The notes beneath the pieces were generated by a model. It was not told the origin of the DNA, made no database searches, and saw only the letters and a list, made by a program, of their open reading frames with translations. The position numbers and the translations under genes were made by a program. A DNA stretch of 17,180 bases, taken from positions 1 through 17,180 of the forward strand of contig CAZTVF010000115.1 in the NCBI GenBank assembly GCA_964616985.1. Direction: 5' to 3'. This document shows, piece after piece, positions 1-6,276 of the stretch (positions are counted from its first letter, which is position 1; every line of letters begins with the position of its first letter). The stretch comes from CAZTVF01 sp964616985 (GTDB taxonomy: Bacteria; Planctomycetota; Phycisphaerae; SM23-33).

Positions 1-3
1 CCC

Positions 4-85
4 GCGAGGGTGGCGGAATTGGCAGACGCGCCAGGTTTAGGTCCTGGTCCCGAAAGGGTTGTGGGTTCAAGTCCCTCCCCTCGCA
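4..85 (+). tRNA. tRNA-Leu (anticodon UAG)
   Basis: The cloverleaf can be drawn by hand. The acceptor strand GCGAGGG (4-10) pairs with CCCTCGC (78-84), and the discriminator is A85. The anticodon stem is CCAGG/CCTGG (31-35/43-47) with loop TTTAGGT, giving anticodon TAG at 38-40, which reads CUA leucine codons. The long variable arm, with stem CCC/GGG (49-51/56-58), is the class II hallmark of tRNA-Leu. The T-arm loop TTCAAGT is at 66-72. CCA is not encoded. One T-stem pair (T62 with T76) is a U-U mismatch. The promoter lies outside the window. Confidence 0.96.
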
Positions 86-131
86 TTGCATCCCCCGCCC
101 AGTGCCCGCGCTCATTCCTGACATGATGGGT

Positions 132-151
132 GGCGGCCTTCCCAGGCCGCC
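132..151. repeat. REP-like palindrome, copy A
   Basis: A perfect 8-bp stem with tetraloop, GGCGGCCT-TCCC-AGGCCGCC, preceded by GGT and followed by GCC. The same core recurs at 4626-4653 and 11382-11401, and inverted and slightly diverged at 7981-8006, always between genes. Here it sits between tRNA-Leu and the 3' end of the epimerase-like gene. Confidence 0.8.
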
Positions 152-173
152 GCCCCCGCCTCGTAGGACCATC

Positions 174-230
174 CAACGCAGAACGCCAGGGCCTCGGCGG
201 TGCGGGAATCCTGGCGTTCGTATTGCGTTG
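174..230 (-). terminator. Large hairpin downstream of the epimerase-like gene
   Basis: CAACGCA followed by GAACGCCAGG (174-190) pairs with CCTGGCGTTC (210-219) and, after a GTAT bulge (220-223), TGCGTTG (224-230). This makes a 17-bp stem 20 bp past the stop of the minus-strand gene ending at 250. There is no U-tract, so it may be a 3'-end stabiliser or Rho-assisted terminator rather than a classical intrinsic one. Confidence 0.5.
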
Positions 231-249
231 CGTGCGTTCGAGCGGCGGC

Positions 250-1020
250 CTACTTCATGCCCATGGCCTCGAGGTTGCGGAAGCTGATCGCGAGGCTCTC
301 GAAGGGGTCGCGGCCGTAGCAGTTGTCCTGCTCGACCAGGGCGAACTCGGTGCCGCCGGCGGTGGCGGCGTCGATGATCGCGGGCCAGTTCAGGTTGCCC
401 TCGCCGATCTCGGTCATGCGGGTTTCCCAGCCGAACGCGCCCATGTCCTTGAAGTGCAGGACGGGCTCGCGGCCGGCACACTTCTTGATCCACGCCACGG
501 GGTCGCCGCCGCCGGCCTGGATCCAGTAGGTGTCAATCTCGGCCTTGAGCATGGCGGCCGGGGCGGTGTCGTACAAGGCGCCCAGCCACGTCTTGCCGTC
601 GAACTTGCGCATCTCGACGTGGTGATTGTGATAGGAGAAATCCATCCCGGCCTTGGCGAGCTTCTCGGCGATGGGGGCGAGCTCGTCGACGAACTTCTTC
701 ACGCCGTCGAGGCTGGCGAAGTATTCCCCCGGCAGGCCGCCGATGGCGGGGTGCTTGCAGTTCCACATCTTGTGTTCTTCGATCACGCGGTCCAGTTCGC
801 CCGTGAAGCGGTTCCAGCCCATGTGCGTGCAGGCAACGGTCAGGCCGCTGTCGGCGACCGCCTTGGCCACGTCCTTGGGGTCGATGGGGCCGATGCCCGA
901 GACCTGGATAGCCGTGTAGCCGATCGCCTTGACCTTCTGGAGCGTCGTGACGAAATCGGGCAGCGTCTTGCAGAAATCACGCAGCGTGAACAGCTGCGCA
1001 CCCACGATTGGTTTTGCCAT
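250..1020 (-). CDS. Sugar phosphate isomerase/epimerase-like TIM-barrel protein
   Basis: A 256-residue protein of the xylose isomerase-like TIM-barrel superfamily (AP endonuclease 2 fold). Family-like segments are GAQLFTLRDF near the N-terminus, ACTHMGW, YHNHHVEM in the middle, EIDTYWIQAGG with VLHFKDMG, and a C-terminal EQDNCYGRDPFESL block. Together these give the His, Glu and Asp residues that typically bind a divalent metal. The substrate cannot be read from sequence. I chose the ATG at 1020 because AAGGAG lies 8 nt upstream. ATGs at 1026 and 1089 are in frame but badly placed, and the latter would run deep into the preceding gene. That gene's stop (1023-1025) lies 2 bp upstream, so the two are probably translationally coupled. 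No signal peptide is seen, so it is probably cytoplasmic. Confidence 0.88.
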   Translation of the reverse strand: MAKPIVGAQLFTLRDFCKTLPDFVTTLQKVKAIGYTAIQVSGIGPIDPKDVAKAVADSGLTVACTHMGWNRFTGELDRVIEEHKMWNCKHPAIGGLPGEYFASLDGVKKFVDELAPIAEKLAKAGMDFSYHNHHVEMRKFDGKTWLGALYDTAPAAMLKAEIDTYWIQAGGGDPVAWIKKCAGREPVLHFKDMGAFGWETRMTEIGEGNLNWPAIIDAATAGGTEFALVEQDNCYGRDPFESLAISFRNLEAMGMK

Positions 1021-1022
1021 CT

Positions 1023-2057
1023 TCATGACTCCTTCTTTTCTTCCAATGCTTCCATCAGCCGCAATTCGTGCAGCCGACAACTGATCCAATGACCCACCAC
1101 CGCCCCGCCGCTGCCGGCCGTCAGCCAGTCAATCGGCAAGGCTTGAGAATACTTGGGAATGTTGACCCACGCCAGGGGCGAACCGCCCACATGCGAGGCG
1201 GCTGCGACGGCATAGAAGAACACCGCCGCCGCCAACGGCGCCAGCGGCAGCAGGCCGCCCCACCGCGTGGGCATGATCTGGTGCCCCGCCAGCGAGCCCA
1301 CCATGAAACTGGCGAACAAGGCGAACAGCACCTGTCCCCGGTCGGCCGACTGCATCAGCAGGAACATCAGCACCATCGAGATCAGGAACGTCAGGCCGAA
1401 GCAGCCGGCGGCGTGCGTCCAGTGAGAGCGTGCGATGACCTGCTCGCCGTCCTTCTGGATGTCGCGGACGACGTTGTCCACCGCGACCTTCTTGATGACG
1501 TCATTGTATATCCAGGCGAAGGGAGACAGCCCCAGGCTGCGGCCTTGGTCGGCGAGGTTGCTGCCGATCCGCTCTCGCTGCTCGGGGGTCAGCCGCTCCA
1601 GCGGGCTGCGGTAGGCCAGGGCGGGAATCGCCCGCGCCGCCACCGCGCGAACGGCCGCGATGACCATGGCCGCCGCCAGCAGGATGCCCACCATCACCAG
1701 CGACTCCAGCAGCAGCTGACCATAGACCCATGTATAACTATCGGGGTGGGCCCAGAACAGGGCGCGGATCTGCGGGGAATGCAGGCTGATGCCGCCGGCC
1801 CCGATCAGCACCACCAACAGCGCCCCCTCGGCCCGTGTGGACATCGTCACGATGCCCACCACGACCGCCAGGGCCAGCACCATCACGGCGAAGGCCGCCA
1901 GCTGCGCGTACGCGCCCGCCGGCAGGAACGCCACGGCCGACTGCGGATCCCACGGCCAGAAGCGAGGCCACAGCCAGAAATACACCACCGCCAGCGACGC
2001 CACCGCCGCCAGCTGAACCTGCAGCTTCTCGAGGCCATGAATTCTGCGATGTTCCAT
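1023..2057 (-). CDS. Hypothetical multi-pass membrane protein
   Basis: A 344-residue protein I do not recognise. Hydrophobic segments at about residues 13-31, 51-71, 79-92, 115-138, 215-235, 242-262 and 267-288 suggest around seven membrane helices, with a possible eighth at 308-325. A charged soluble loop (about 148-212, with LTPEQRERIG) sits between helices four and five, and the C-terminal tail is acidic and basic (MEALEEKKES). The ATG at 2057 is preceded by the purine run GAGAAGAAG. An upstream ATG at 2102 lacks a ribosome-binding site. It is the first gene of a two-gene minus unit with the epimerase-like gene, and a good promoter lies at 2119-2147. Function is unknown; pairing with a sugar isomerase could hint at transport or sensing of a related compound, but no transporter motif is visible. 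Confidence 0.75.
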   Translation of the reverse strand: MEHRRIHGLEKLQVQLAAVASLAVVYFWLWPRFWPWDPQSAVAFLPAGAYAQLAAFAVMVLALAVVVGIVTMSTRAEGALLVVLIGAGGISLHSPQIRALFWAHPDSYTWVYGQLLLESLVMVGILLAAAMVIAAVRAVAARAIPALAYRSPLERLTPEQRERIGSNLADQGRSLGLSPFAWIYNDVIKKVAVDNVVRDIQKDGEQVIARSHWTHAAGCFGLTFLISMVLMFLLMQSADRGQVLFALFASFMVGSLAGHQIMPTRWGGLLPLAPLAAAVFFYAVAAASHVGGSPLAWVNIPKYSQALPIDWLTAGSGGAVVGHWISCRLHELRLMEALEEKKES

Positions 2058-2064
2058 CTTCTTC

Positions 2065-2093
2065 TCGACAGGTGCGGGCGGGCGTGCTACTAT
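2065..2093 (+). promoter_or_regulatory. Putative sigma-70-type promoter for pta
   Basis: TCGACA (2065-2070), a 17-bp spacer and TACTAT (2088-2093) match -35/-10 at 5/6 and 4/6. Transcription would start near 2100, giving a leader of about 50 nt to the pta ATG at 2152. It overlaps the start of the divergent membrane-protein transcript. Confidence 0.4.
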
Positions 2094-2118
2094 CTCGCCC
2101 ATCCGCACAAGATGCGGC

Positions 2119-2147
2119 ATGATATCTGTGTCCCCAGCCAAAGGCAA
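2119..2147 (-). promoter_or_regulatory. Putative sigma-70-type promoter for the membrane protein/epimerase unit
   Basis: Read on the minus strand: TTGCCT (2147-2142), a 17-bp spacer and TATCAT (2124-2119). The start would be near 2112, giving a leader of about 55 nt to the ATG at 2057. The same -10 hexamer TATCAT recurs before the metalloprotease and acpS genes. Confidence 0.45.
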
Positions 2148-2151
2148 TCGA

Positions 2152-3150
2152 ATGAGTAACTCTGTCGTAGACAAAATCACCCGCCGCGCCCAGGCCGCCG
2201 GCAAAACCATCGTCCTCCCCGAAGCCGAAGACGCCCGCGTCATCCAGGCCGCCCGCCAGGCCACCGATCTGGGCTACGCCAAGATCCTGCTGGTCGGCGA
2301 CACCAAGACCGTCACCGACCTGGCCAGGCAGCTCGGCGTCAGCCTCGCCGGCATCGAGCTGATCGACCCGGCCACCGACCGCGACCGCGCGAAGTACGCC
2401 AACTCGCTCTACGAGCGGCGCAAGCATAAGAAGATGACCCTGCCCGACGCCGAGAAGCTCATGCAGCGCAGCATGTATTACGGCGCGATGCTCGTCGACG
2501 ACGGCCGCGCCGCCGGCATGGTCTCCGGCTGCGCGTCGCCCACGGCCGACACGGTCCGCGCGGCGCTGTTCGGCGTGGGCCTGGTCAAGGGCAATAACAC
2601 CGTCAGTTCCTGCAGCGTGATGAATACGATCATCCCCGAGATCGGCGTCGAAGGCAGCGTGATCTTCGCCGACACCGGCGTGGTGCCCGAGCCCACCGTG
2701 GAGCAGTTGGCCGACATCGCCATCGCCGCGGCCGAGGCGTGCAAGGCGCTGCTGGAAGTCGAGCCGCAGGTGGCGATGCTGAGTTTCTCCACAAAGGGTT
2801 CGGCCTACAGCCCGGCCGTGCAGAAGGTGATCGACGCGACGAAGATCGCGCAGGCCCGCCGCCCCGACCTGAAGATCGACGGCGAATTGCAGCTGGACGC
2901 CGCGGTCATCCCGGGCATCGGCGAGCGCAAGGCCAAGGGCTCGACCGTGGCCGGCCACGCCAACACGCTGGTCTTCCCCGACCTCTCGTGCGGCAACATC
3001 GCCTACAAGTTGGTGGAGCGCTTCGGCCGCGCCACCGCCCTGGGCCCCCTGCTGCTGGGTCTGGCCAAGCCCATCAACGACCTCTCCCGCGGCTGCAGCG
3101 TCGAGGACATCGTCCTGATCACCGCCATCACCGTCGTCCAATCGCTGTAA
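2152..3150 (+). CDS. pta: Phosphate acetyltransferase
   Basis: A 332-residue protein of the phosphate acetyl/butyryltransferase family, the length of the stand-alone catalytic form without the DRTGG/BioD-like N-terminal domains of E. coli Pta. It would interconvert acetyl-CoA plus phosphate with acetyl phosphate plus CoA in the cytoplasm. Visible family segments: KTIVLPEAEDARV (18-30), VSGCASPTADTVR (124-136), SFSTKGSA (211-218), DGELQLDAA (243-251), FPDLSCGNIAYKLVER (275-290) and GPLLLGLAKPINDLSRGCS (298-316). These fit Pta better than phosphate butyryltransferase. The ATG at 2152 follows AAAGG 9 nt upstream; the in-frame ATG at 2119 has no ribosome-binding site and would add residues unlike the family. 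No acetate kinase gene is in the window, so the acetate branch cannot be confirmed locally. Confidence 0.95.
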   Translation: MSNSVVDKITRRAQAAGKTIVLPEAEDARVIQAARQATDLGYAKILLVGDTKTVTDLARQLGVSLAGIELIDPATDRDRAKYANSLYERRKHKKMTLPDAEKLMQRSMYYGAMLVDDGRAAGMVSGCASPTADTVRAALFGVGLVKGNNTVSSCSVMNTIIPEIGVEGSVIFADTGVVPEPTVEQLADIAIAAAEACKALLEVEPQVAMLSFSTKGSAYSPAVQKVIDATKIAQARRPDLKIDGELQLDAAVIPGIGERKAKGSTVAGHANTLVFPDLSCGNIAYKLVERFGRATALGPLLLGLAKPINDLSRGCSVEDIVLITAITVVQSL

Positions 3151-3324
3151 GGAACGGCAGGTCGAGCAGGTCCGCCGCAGGCGAGACTCGCCGTGGCGAG
3201 CTTGCCCACCATCGGCGCGGCGGTAGCCGTCGCGGCGATGGCATCAGATCCGGTAGATACGTTCACACCGTTGAGACGGCCCCCTGGACCCGCCCATGCG
3301 GACCCGGCCACGATGCGCGGAAGG

Positions 3325-3366
3325 GGCGCAAGGCCCGGAGCGGGATTCAGCCCGGTCTGGGGCGCC
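3325..3366. terminator. Weak GC-rich hairpin in the convergent pta/unknown-gene gap
   Basis: GGCGC (3325-3329) pairs with GCGCC (3362-3366), with GC-rich internal pairing. It touches the stop codon of the minus gene ending at 3366 and lies about 175 bp after the pta stop. It lacks a U-tract. The rest of 3151-3365 shows no convincing gene. Confidence 0.25.
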
Positions 3367-3716
3367 TAGTGCTGGGAGCGGAAGCTGAGGTGCGAGAGAG
3401 AGACCCGGCGGTGGCAGTCGCGTTCCCACTCGGCCTGGTCGAGGTCGTATTCGAGGTTCACGAGTTGGCGGAGGATGCCTTCGACGGCGTGAGCGCCGAG
3501 GTCTTTGCGGGTCTTGAGGCGGGTGATCGCCGCCTGGAAGCGAAGGTCGCGGCTGCCGATCCGCCCGCAACCTTGCGATTGCAGCGTCGAACGCGCCTCT
3601 TCGATCTCCTGGCGAGTGAAGTCAACCAGCCCGTGCTGGGCCAAGGTGTTGCGGTAGGCCTTGCTGGCCTCCGCCACCGTTCCGACGGGGGACGCTTCTG
3701 GAAGGATGTGCTTCAT
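3366..3716 (-). CDS. Small hypothetical protein (116 aa)
   Basis: I do not recognise this protein. It is soluble, hydrophilic and mostly helical in appearance, with a charged region FTRQEIEEARSTL (about 33-45) and an acidic stretch NLEYDLDQAEWERD (about 87-100), and no cysteine pair or membrane segment. The ATG at 3716 is preceded by GGAGAG with a 7-nt spacer, a convincing site that argues for a real gene. ATGs at 3731 and 3806 lack such sites, and the longer form would run through the terminator of the upstream RRM gene. It is convergent with pta and lies downstream of the RRM gene in the same orientation, separated by a strong terminator, so it probably has its own promoter. Confidence 0.6.
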   Translation of the reverse strand: MKHILPEASPVGTVAEASKAYRNTLAQHGLVDFTRQEIEEARSTLQSQGCGRIGSRDLRFQAAITRLKTRKDLGAHAVEGILRQLVNLEYDLDQAEWERDCHRRVSLSHLSFRSQH

Positions 3717-3773
3717 CTGGAATCTCTCCATGCATCGCTCGTTAGGTTTTACAGATTGCCCCGCAGTTACATT

Positions 3774-3815
3774 AAAAAGGAATCGCAGGGCCCTGGCGTT
3801 GGCCAAGGCCCTGCG
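3774..3815 (-). terminator. Intrinsic terminator of the RRM gene
   Basis: On the minus strand a perfect 9-bp stem CGCAGGGCC/GGCCCTGCG (arms 3807-3815 and 3784-3792) encloses a 14-nt loop. It is followed within a few bases by CCTTTTT (3780-3774). It starts 13 bp after the stop of the RRM gene. Confidence 0.85.
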
Positions 3816-3827
3816 CTCCTGTAGCGA

Positions 3828-4139
3828 CTAGTAGCGGCGTCCGCCGCCGAAGCTGCCGCCGCCGCGGCTGCCACCACGGCTGCCACCCTCGGGACGAGGC
3901 TTGGCCTCGTTGACCGTCAGGGCGCGGCCGGAGTGCTCGCGACCGTTCAGTGCGGCGATGGCCGCCTGAGCTTCCTCGTCCGTGGACATCTCGACAAAAC
4001 CGAAGCCCTTGCTCCGGTTGGTGTCCTTGTCCATGATGATCGCCGTGCTGCCGACCGTCCCGTGCTGCGCGAACAGCTGCGTCAGGTCTGATTCAGTCAC
4101 GTCGTAGCCGAGGTTACCAACATACAGTTTCTTGCCCAT
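3828..4139 (-). CDS. RRM-domain RNA-binding protein with Gly/Arg-rich tail
   Basis: A 103-residue protein: one RNA recognition motif (about 3-80) plus a short Gly/Arg/Ser-rich tail (84-103, SRGG repeats). RNP2 reads LYVGNL (5-10) and RNP1 reads KGFGFVEM (44-51), with aromatic residues at the expected RNA-stacking positions. This matches the small bacterial RRM proteins of cyanobacteria and planctomycetes, often cold-inducible RNA chaperones; that role here is inference. The start ATG at 4139 has AGGAGA with a 7-nt spacer. It is monocistronic, with a terminator at 3774-3815. The upstream region carries a 10-bp direct repeat (4164-4194) and a possible long leader. Confidence 0.95.
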   Translation of the reverse strand: MGKKLYVGNLGYDVTESDLTQLFAQHGTVGSTAIIMDKDTNRSKGFGFVEMSTDEEAQAAIAALNGREHSGRALTVNEAKPRPEGGSRGGSRGGGSFGGGRRY

Positions 4140-4163
4140 TGAGAGTCTCCTGTCATAAAGGCA

Positions 4164-4194
4164 CTTGGATCCTATTTAGTCTTTCTTGGATCCT
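4164..4194. repeat. 10-bp direct repeat upstream of the RRM gene
   Basis: CTTGGATCCT occurs at 4164-4173 and again at 4185-4194, exactly 21 bp apart, about two helical turns. It lies 25-55 bp before the RRM start codon, within the likely leader or promoter. Confidence 0.7.
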
Positions 4195-4319
4195 TCCGAA
4201 AGAGGCTGCGATTCCGGCCCAGGGAGTCAGGAGCGTCAGGCGAGAGTTGTTGGCGGGAGCTAATGTGTTGTGTTTCCAATTTCCCGTGCAGATCTTCGTG
4301 AGACGAACCGAACCCCCGG

Positions 4320-4325
4320 ATTATA
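4320..4325 (-). promoter_or_regulatory. Possible -10 element (TATAAT) for the RRM gene
   Basis: A perfect TATAAT on the minus strand in an otherwise GC-rich stretch. No good -35 is at 16-18 bp. If used, the mRNA leader would be roughly 175 nt, as seen for cold-shock genes elsewhere. No protein gene is visible in 4140-4389. Confidence 0.25.
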
Positions 4326-4389
4326 ACCGCTTCCCCTCCCCAGCGCGCTATGTATTCCCGAGAATATCGCCGCCCCCCGTTTTGCCACC

Positions 4390-4418
4390 TTGAGCTACCC
4401 CCGCCGACGGAATATTAT
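4390..4418 (+). promoter_or_regulatory. Putative promoter giving leaderless rubredoxin mRNA
   Basis: TTGAGC (4390-4395), a 17-bp spacer and TATTAT (4413-4418). The A of the ATG is 8 nt after the -10, about where transcription should begin, and no Shine-Dalgarno sequence precedes the ATG. The -10 sits inside a perfect 13-bp dyad GGAATA-T-TATTCC (4409-4421). A related dyad TATTC-CCGA-GAATA lies at 4353-4366, which could form a repressor site. Confidence 0.5.
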
Positions 4419-4425
4419 TCCCGGC

Positions 4426-4602
4426 ATGAGCGATCGCATGGAGCGCCATCAATGCCAGGTGTGCGGGCATGTCTACGACCCCGCCGAGGGCGACGCGGCG
4501 GCGGGCATAGCCCCCGGCACATCCTTTGAGAATCTGCCCCAGGACTGGCCCTGCCCCGTGTGCGGCTCACCCAAGAGCATGTACGAGCCGTGCGGACGCT
4601 AG
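4426..4602 (+). CDS. Rubredoxin
   Basis: A 58-residue one-iron electron carrier, close to the usual 52-56. The four iron-binding cysteines form two CxxC knuckles: C10/C13 in CQVCGHVYDPAEGD and C43/C46 in DWPCPVCGSPKSMYEP. The conserved Tyr, Pro and Trp of the rubredoxin fold are present. C56 is an extra, non-family cysteine. The ATG at 4426 gives a family-like N-terminus; ATG 4438 is also possible. Neither has a clear ribosome-binding site, and a promoter is placed for leaderless transcription. The gene is convergent with the desaturase, a membrane non-haem diiron enzyme that needs an electron donor. Rubredoxin may serve it, or an oxygen-detoxifying pathway; that is inference. Confidence 0.96.
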   Translation: MSDRMERHQCQVCGHVYDPAEGDAAAGIAPGTSFENLPQDWPCPVCGSPKSMYEPCGR

Positions 4603-4625
4603 CCCCCTGTCTCGTGTCATTCAAG

Positions 4626-4653
4626 GGGTGGCGACCTTCCCAGGCCGCCACCC
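4626..4653. repeat. REP-like palindrome, copy B
   Basis: GGGTGGCGACCT (4626-4637), loop TCCC, AGGCCGCCACCC (4642-4653). This is a 12-bp stem with one mismatch (A4634 against C4645). It lies 23 bp after the rubredoxin stop and could double as a transcript 3' end. Confidence 0.8.
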
Positions 4654-4711
4654 TCACTTGAAGGCAGACAGAACATTAGCGGTTCATCAAAATCGAACAG
4701 GTGAGCGCGTC

Positions 4712-4792
4712 TGGCAGCGGCTTGCCGTTCGGCGCTGTAGAAGCCCAGGGCGTCAACCACGTCTCGCAGCGCCGAACGGCAAGCCGCCGCCA
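4712..4792. repeat. Long near-perfect inverted repeat between rubredoxin and desaturase
   Basis: The arms 4717-4737 and 4767-4787 are perfect 21-bp reverse complements (left arm begins GCGGCTTGCC, right arm ends GGCAAGCCGC). After one mismatch they extend to 4712 and 4792, so 25 of 26 positions pair around a 29-bp spacer. No coding sequence is inside. It lies in the gap between two convergent stops, so it could act as a bidirectional transcription barrier or be a small mobile-repeat relic. Confidence 0.9.
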
Positions 4793-4854
4793 AGGCCTTA
4801 CTCCCAGAATCAAGCGTGAAGGACTACTAGCCCCTGCCCCGCCCAGTCGCCGCC

Positions 4855-6003
4855 TCACACGGCGTTGTCGCCGGCGACGGCGGTCTCCTCCCTCGCCAGT
4901 TTCCGCAGCCAGCGGTAATGCGCCCCGATGCCGGACGCGAACGACCGGTGCTCCTTGTACGGCAGGTTGAAATCGCGGCAGGTCTCCTGCACTACCTGTG
5001 ACATGGCGGGGTAGTTCACGTGGCAGATCAGCGGGAAGAGGTGATGCTCCTTGTGGTAGTTCAGCCCCCCCAGCAGCCACGTCAGCAGGCGGTTATCTCG
5101 GGCGAAGTCCACGGTCACGCTCGCCTGGTGCACCGCCCAGGGACGATCCAGGCGCCCGGGCGCCGAAGGCAGCGGGAACTCCACATCGCCCACCAGGTGC
5201 GGCGTGACGAACACCAGCACCATCACCATCCCCAGAACCCACCCGGCCACGACGTAGTAGAACAGCACCACCCACACGTCGTGAAGGAGCATGGGCACGA
5301 CGAAGGCGAGCGAAACAAAGGCCGCCTTGCCCAGGATGAAGTTGACGAGTTCCCACCGTTTGGGCCGCCCGATGCGATGCTCGCCGATGCGGCCGGCGAT
5401 GATGTAGCGGAAGTCGTCGACGAGTTGGAGTTTCATCGCCTCCAGCCCATAGAACGCCCACAGGTACACGTGCTGCCACCGGTGGAACCACAGGCGCTTC
5501 TGGTGCGGCGTGAACCTCCCGAGATTGCCGATGTTGATGTCGTTGTCGTAGCCGCCGATGTTGACGTACATGTGATGAATGATCGAATGCTTCCACCGCC
5601 ACGTGTAGCTGCTGCCGCCGATGAGCCCCAGCGTGCCGGCGGCGATGCGGTTGATCCATCGATGGCTGGAATACGCCCCATGGCCGCCGTCGTGCTGGAT
5701 GTCGAAGCCGATCAGCGCCGTCGACAGCCCCAGCATCACCGCCAGCATCAACCCTTCCGGCAGCCCCCGGGCGACGAAGACGAGCATCCACCACGAGACG
5801 CCGAATATCCCCAGGATTACGGCCGACTTGAGGTACATCTGCCAGCAGTCGCGTTTCCGCATTCCGTTGGCGCGGAAGAATTCGTCCACGCGCCGTCGCA
5901 GTTCCGCCTGGAACGTGACGTCCTTCGCGAACTCCAACTTGCGAATGCCGCCTTGGACCACCTCCGCGGGGAGACCTGTCAGCACGTTTTCTTTCTGCGC
6001 CAT
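4855..6003 (-). CDS. Membrane fatty acid (acyl-lipid) desaturase
   Basis: A 382-residue integral membrane diiron desaturase that would place a double bond in lipid acyl chains using O2. The three histidine boxes are clear: HDGGH (104-108), HSIIHH (139-144) and HKEHH (317-321, followed by LFP). In front-end/delta-6-like desaturases the third box usually begins with Q (QxxHH); here the position is H317. Hydrophobic hairpins at about 60-100 and 222-268 flank the boxes. There is no fused cytochrome b5, so electrons must come from a separate carrier such as ferredoxin or the neighbouring rubredoxin. Start ATG 6003 gives a normal N-terminus but has no clear ribosome-binding site. It is convergent with rubredoxin. 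Confidence 0.94.
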   Translation of the reverse strand: MAQKENVLTGLPAEVVQGGIRKLEFAKDVTFQAELRRRVDEFFRANGMRKRDCWQMYLKSAVILGIFGVSWWMLVFVARGLPEGLMLAVMLGLSTALIGFDIQHDGGHGAYSSHRWINRIAAGTLGLIGGSSYTWRWKHSIIHHMYVNIGGYDNDINIGNLGRFTPHQKRLWFHRWQHVYLWAFYGLEAMKLQLVDDFRYIIAGRIGEHRIGRPKRWELVNFILGKAAFVSLAFVVPMLLHDVWVVLFYYVVAGWVLGMVMVLVFVTPHLVGDVEFPLPSAPGRLDRPWAVHQASVTVDFARDNRLLTWLLGGLNYHKEHHLFPLICHVNYPAMSQVVQETCRDFNLPYKEHRSFASGIGAHYRWLRKLAREETAVAGDNAV

Positions 6004-6197
6004 ATTCTATTGCCAGTGAGAAGCGTGCCTGACCACAGCACGGTTTGTTGCCCGGGCCCTCGCCGGGGCGGCCGCTCACAAGGAATTATTTCCCTCTCGA
6101 GTCGTGATTTCAAATCGGGAACACGACCGGGAGGGCAAATGGATGATTCACCTGCAATGCGACCGGGTCTCACTGCGGATGCTCTGGGCCTGGGAAA

Positions 6198-6229
6198 CAA
6201 AAGGACCACCCATCGGGGGTGGCCTTTTG
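6198..6229 (-). terminator. Intrinsic terminator after the metalloprotease gene
   Basis: CAAAAGG plus CCACCC (6198-6211, one bulged A at 6205) pairs with GGGTGG plus CCTTTTG (6217-6229) around loop ATCGG. Read on minus, the stem ends in CCTTTTG then TTTCCC. It lies about 47 bp past the stop at 6277; nothing else is seen in 6004-6276. Confidence 0.8.
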
Positions 6230-6276
6230 TGAATTCTCAGTTGATCCGGGCGGGCGTTGGGCCTCGCCGACAAGCC

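Noticed and set aside
1738..3141. 467-codon minus-strand open frame over pta
   Set aside because: Antisense to a clear pta gene; low-complexity Gly/Asp/Val-rich product without motifs.
3151..3365. Structured RNA between pta and the small unknown gene
   Set aside because: Only a short GC-rich hairpin is visible, with no promoter or U-tract, so it is not enough for an RNA call.
2739..3824. 361-codon plus-strand open frame
   Set aside because: Overlaps the end of pta in another frame, then runs antisense to the small minus gene and through the RRM terminator. Arg/Pro/Gly-rich shadow.
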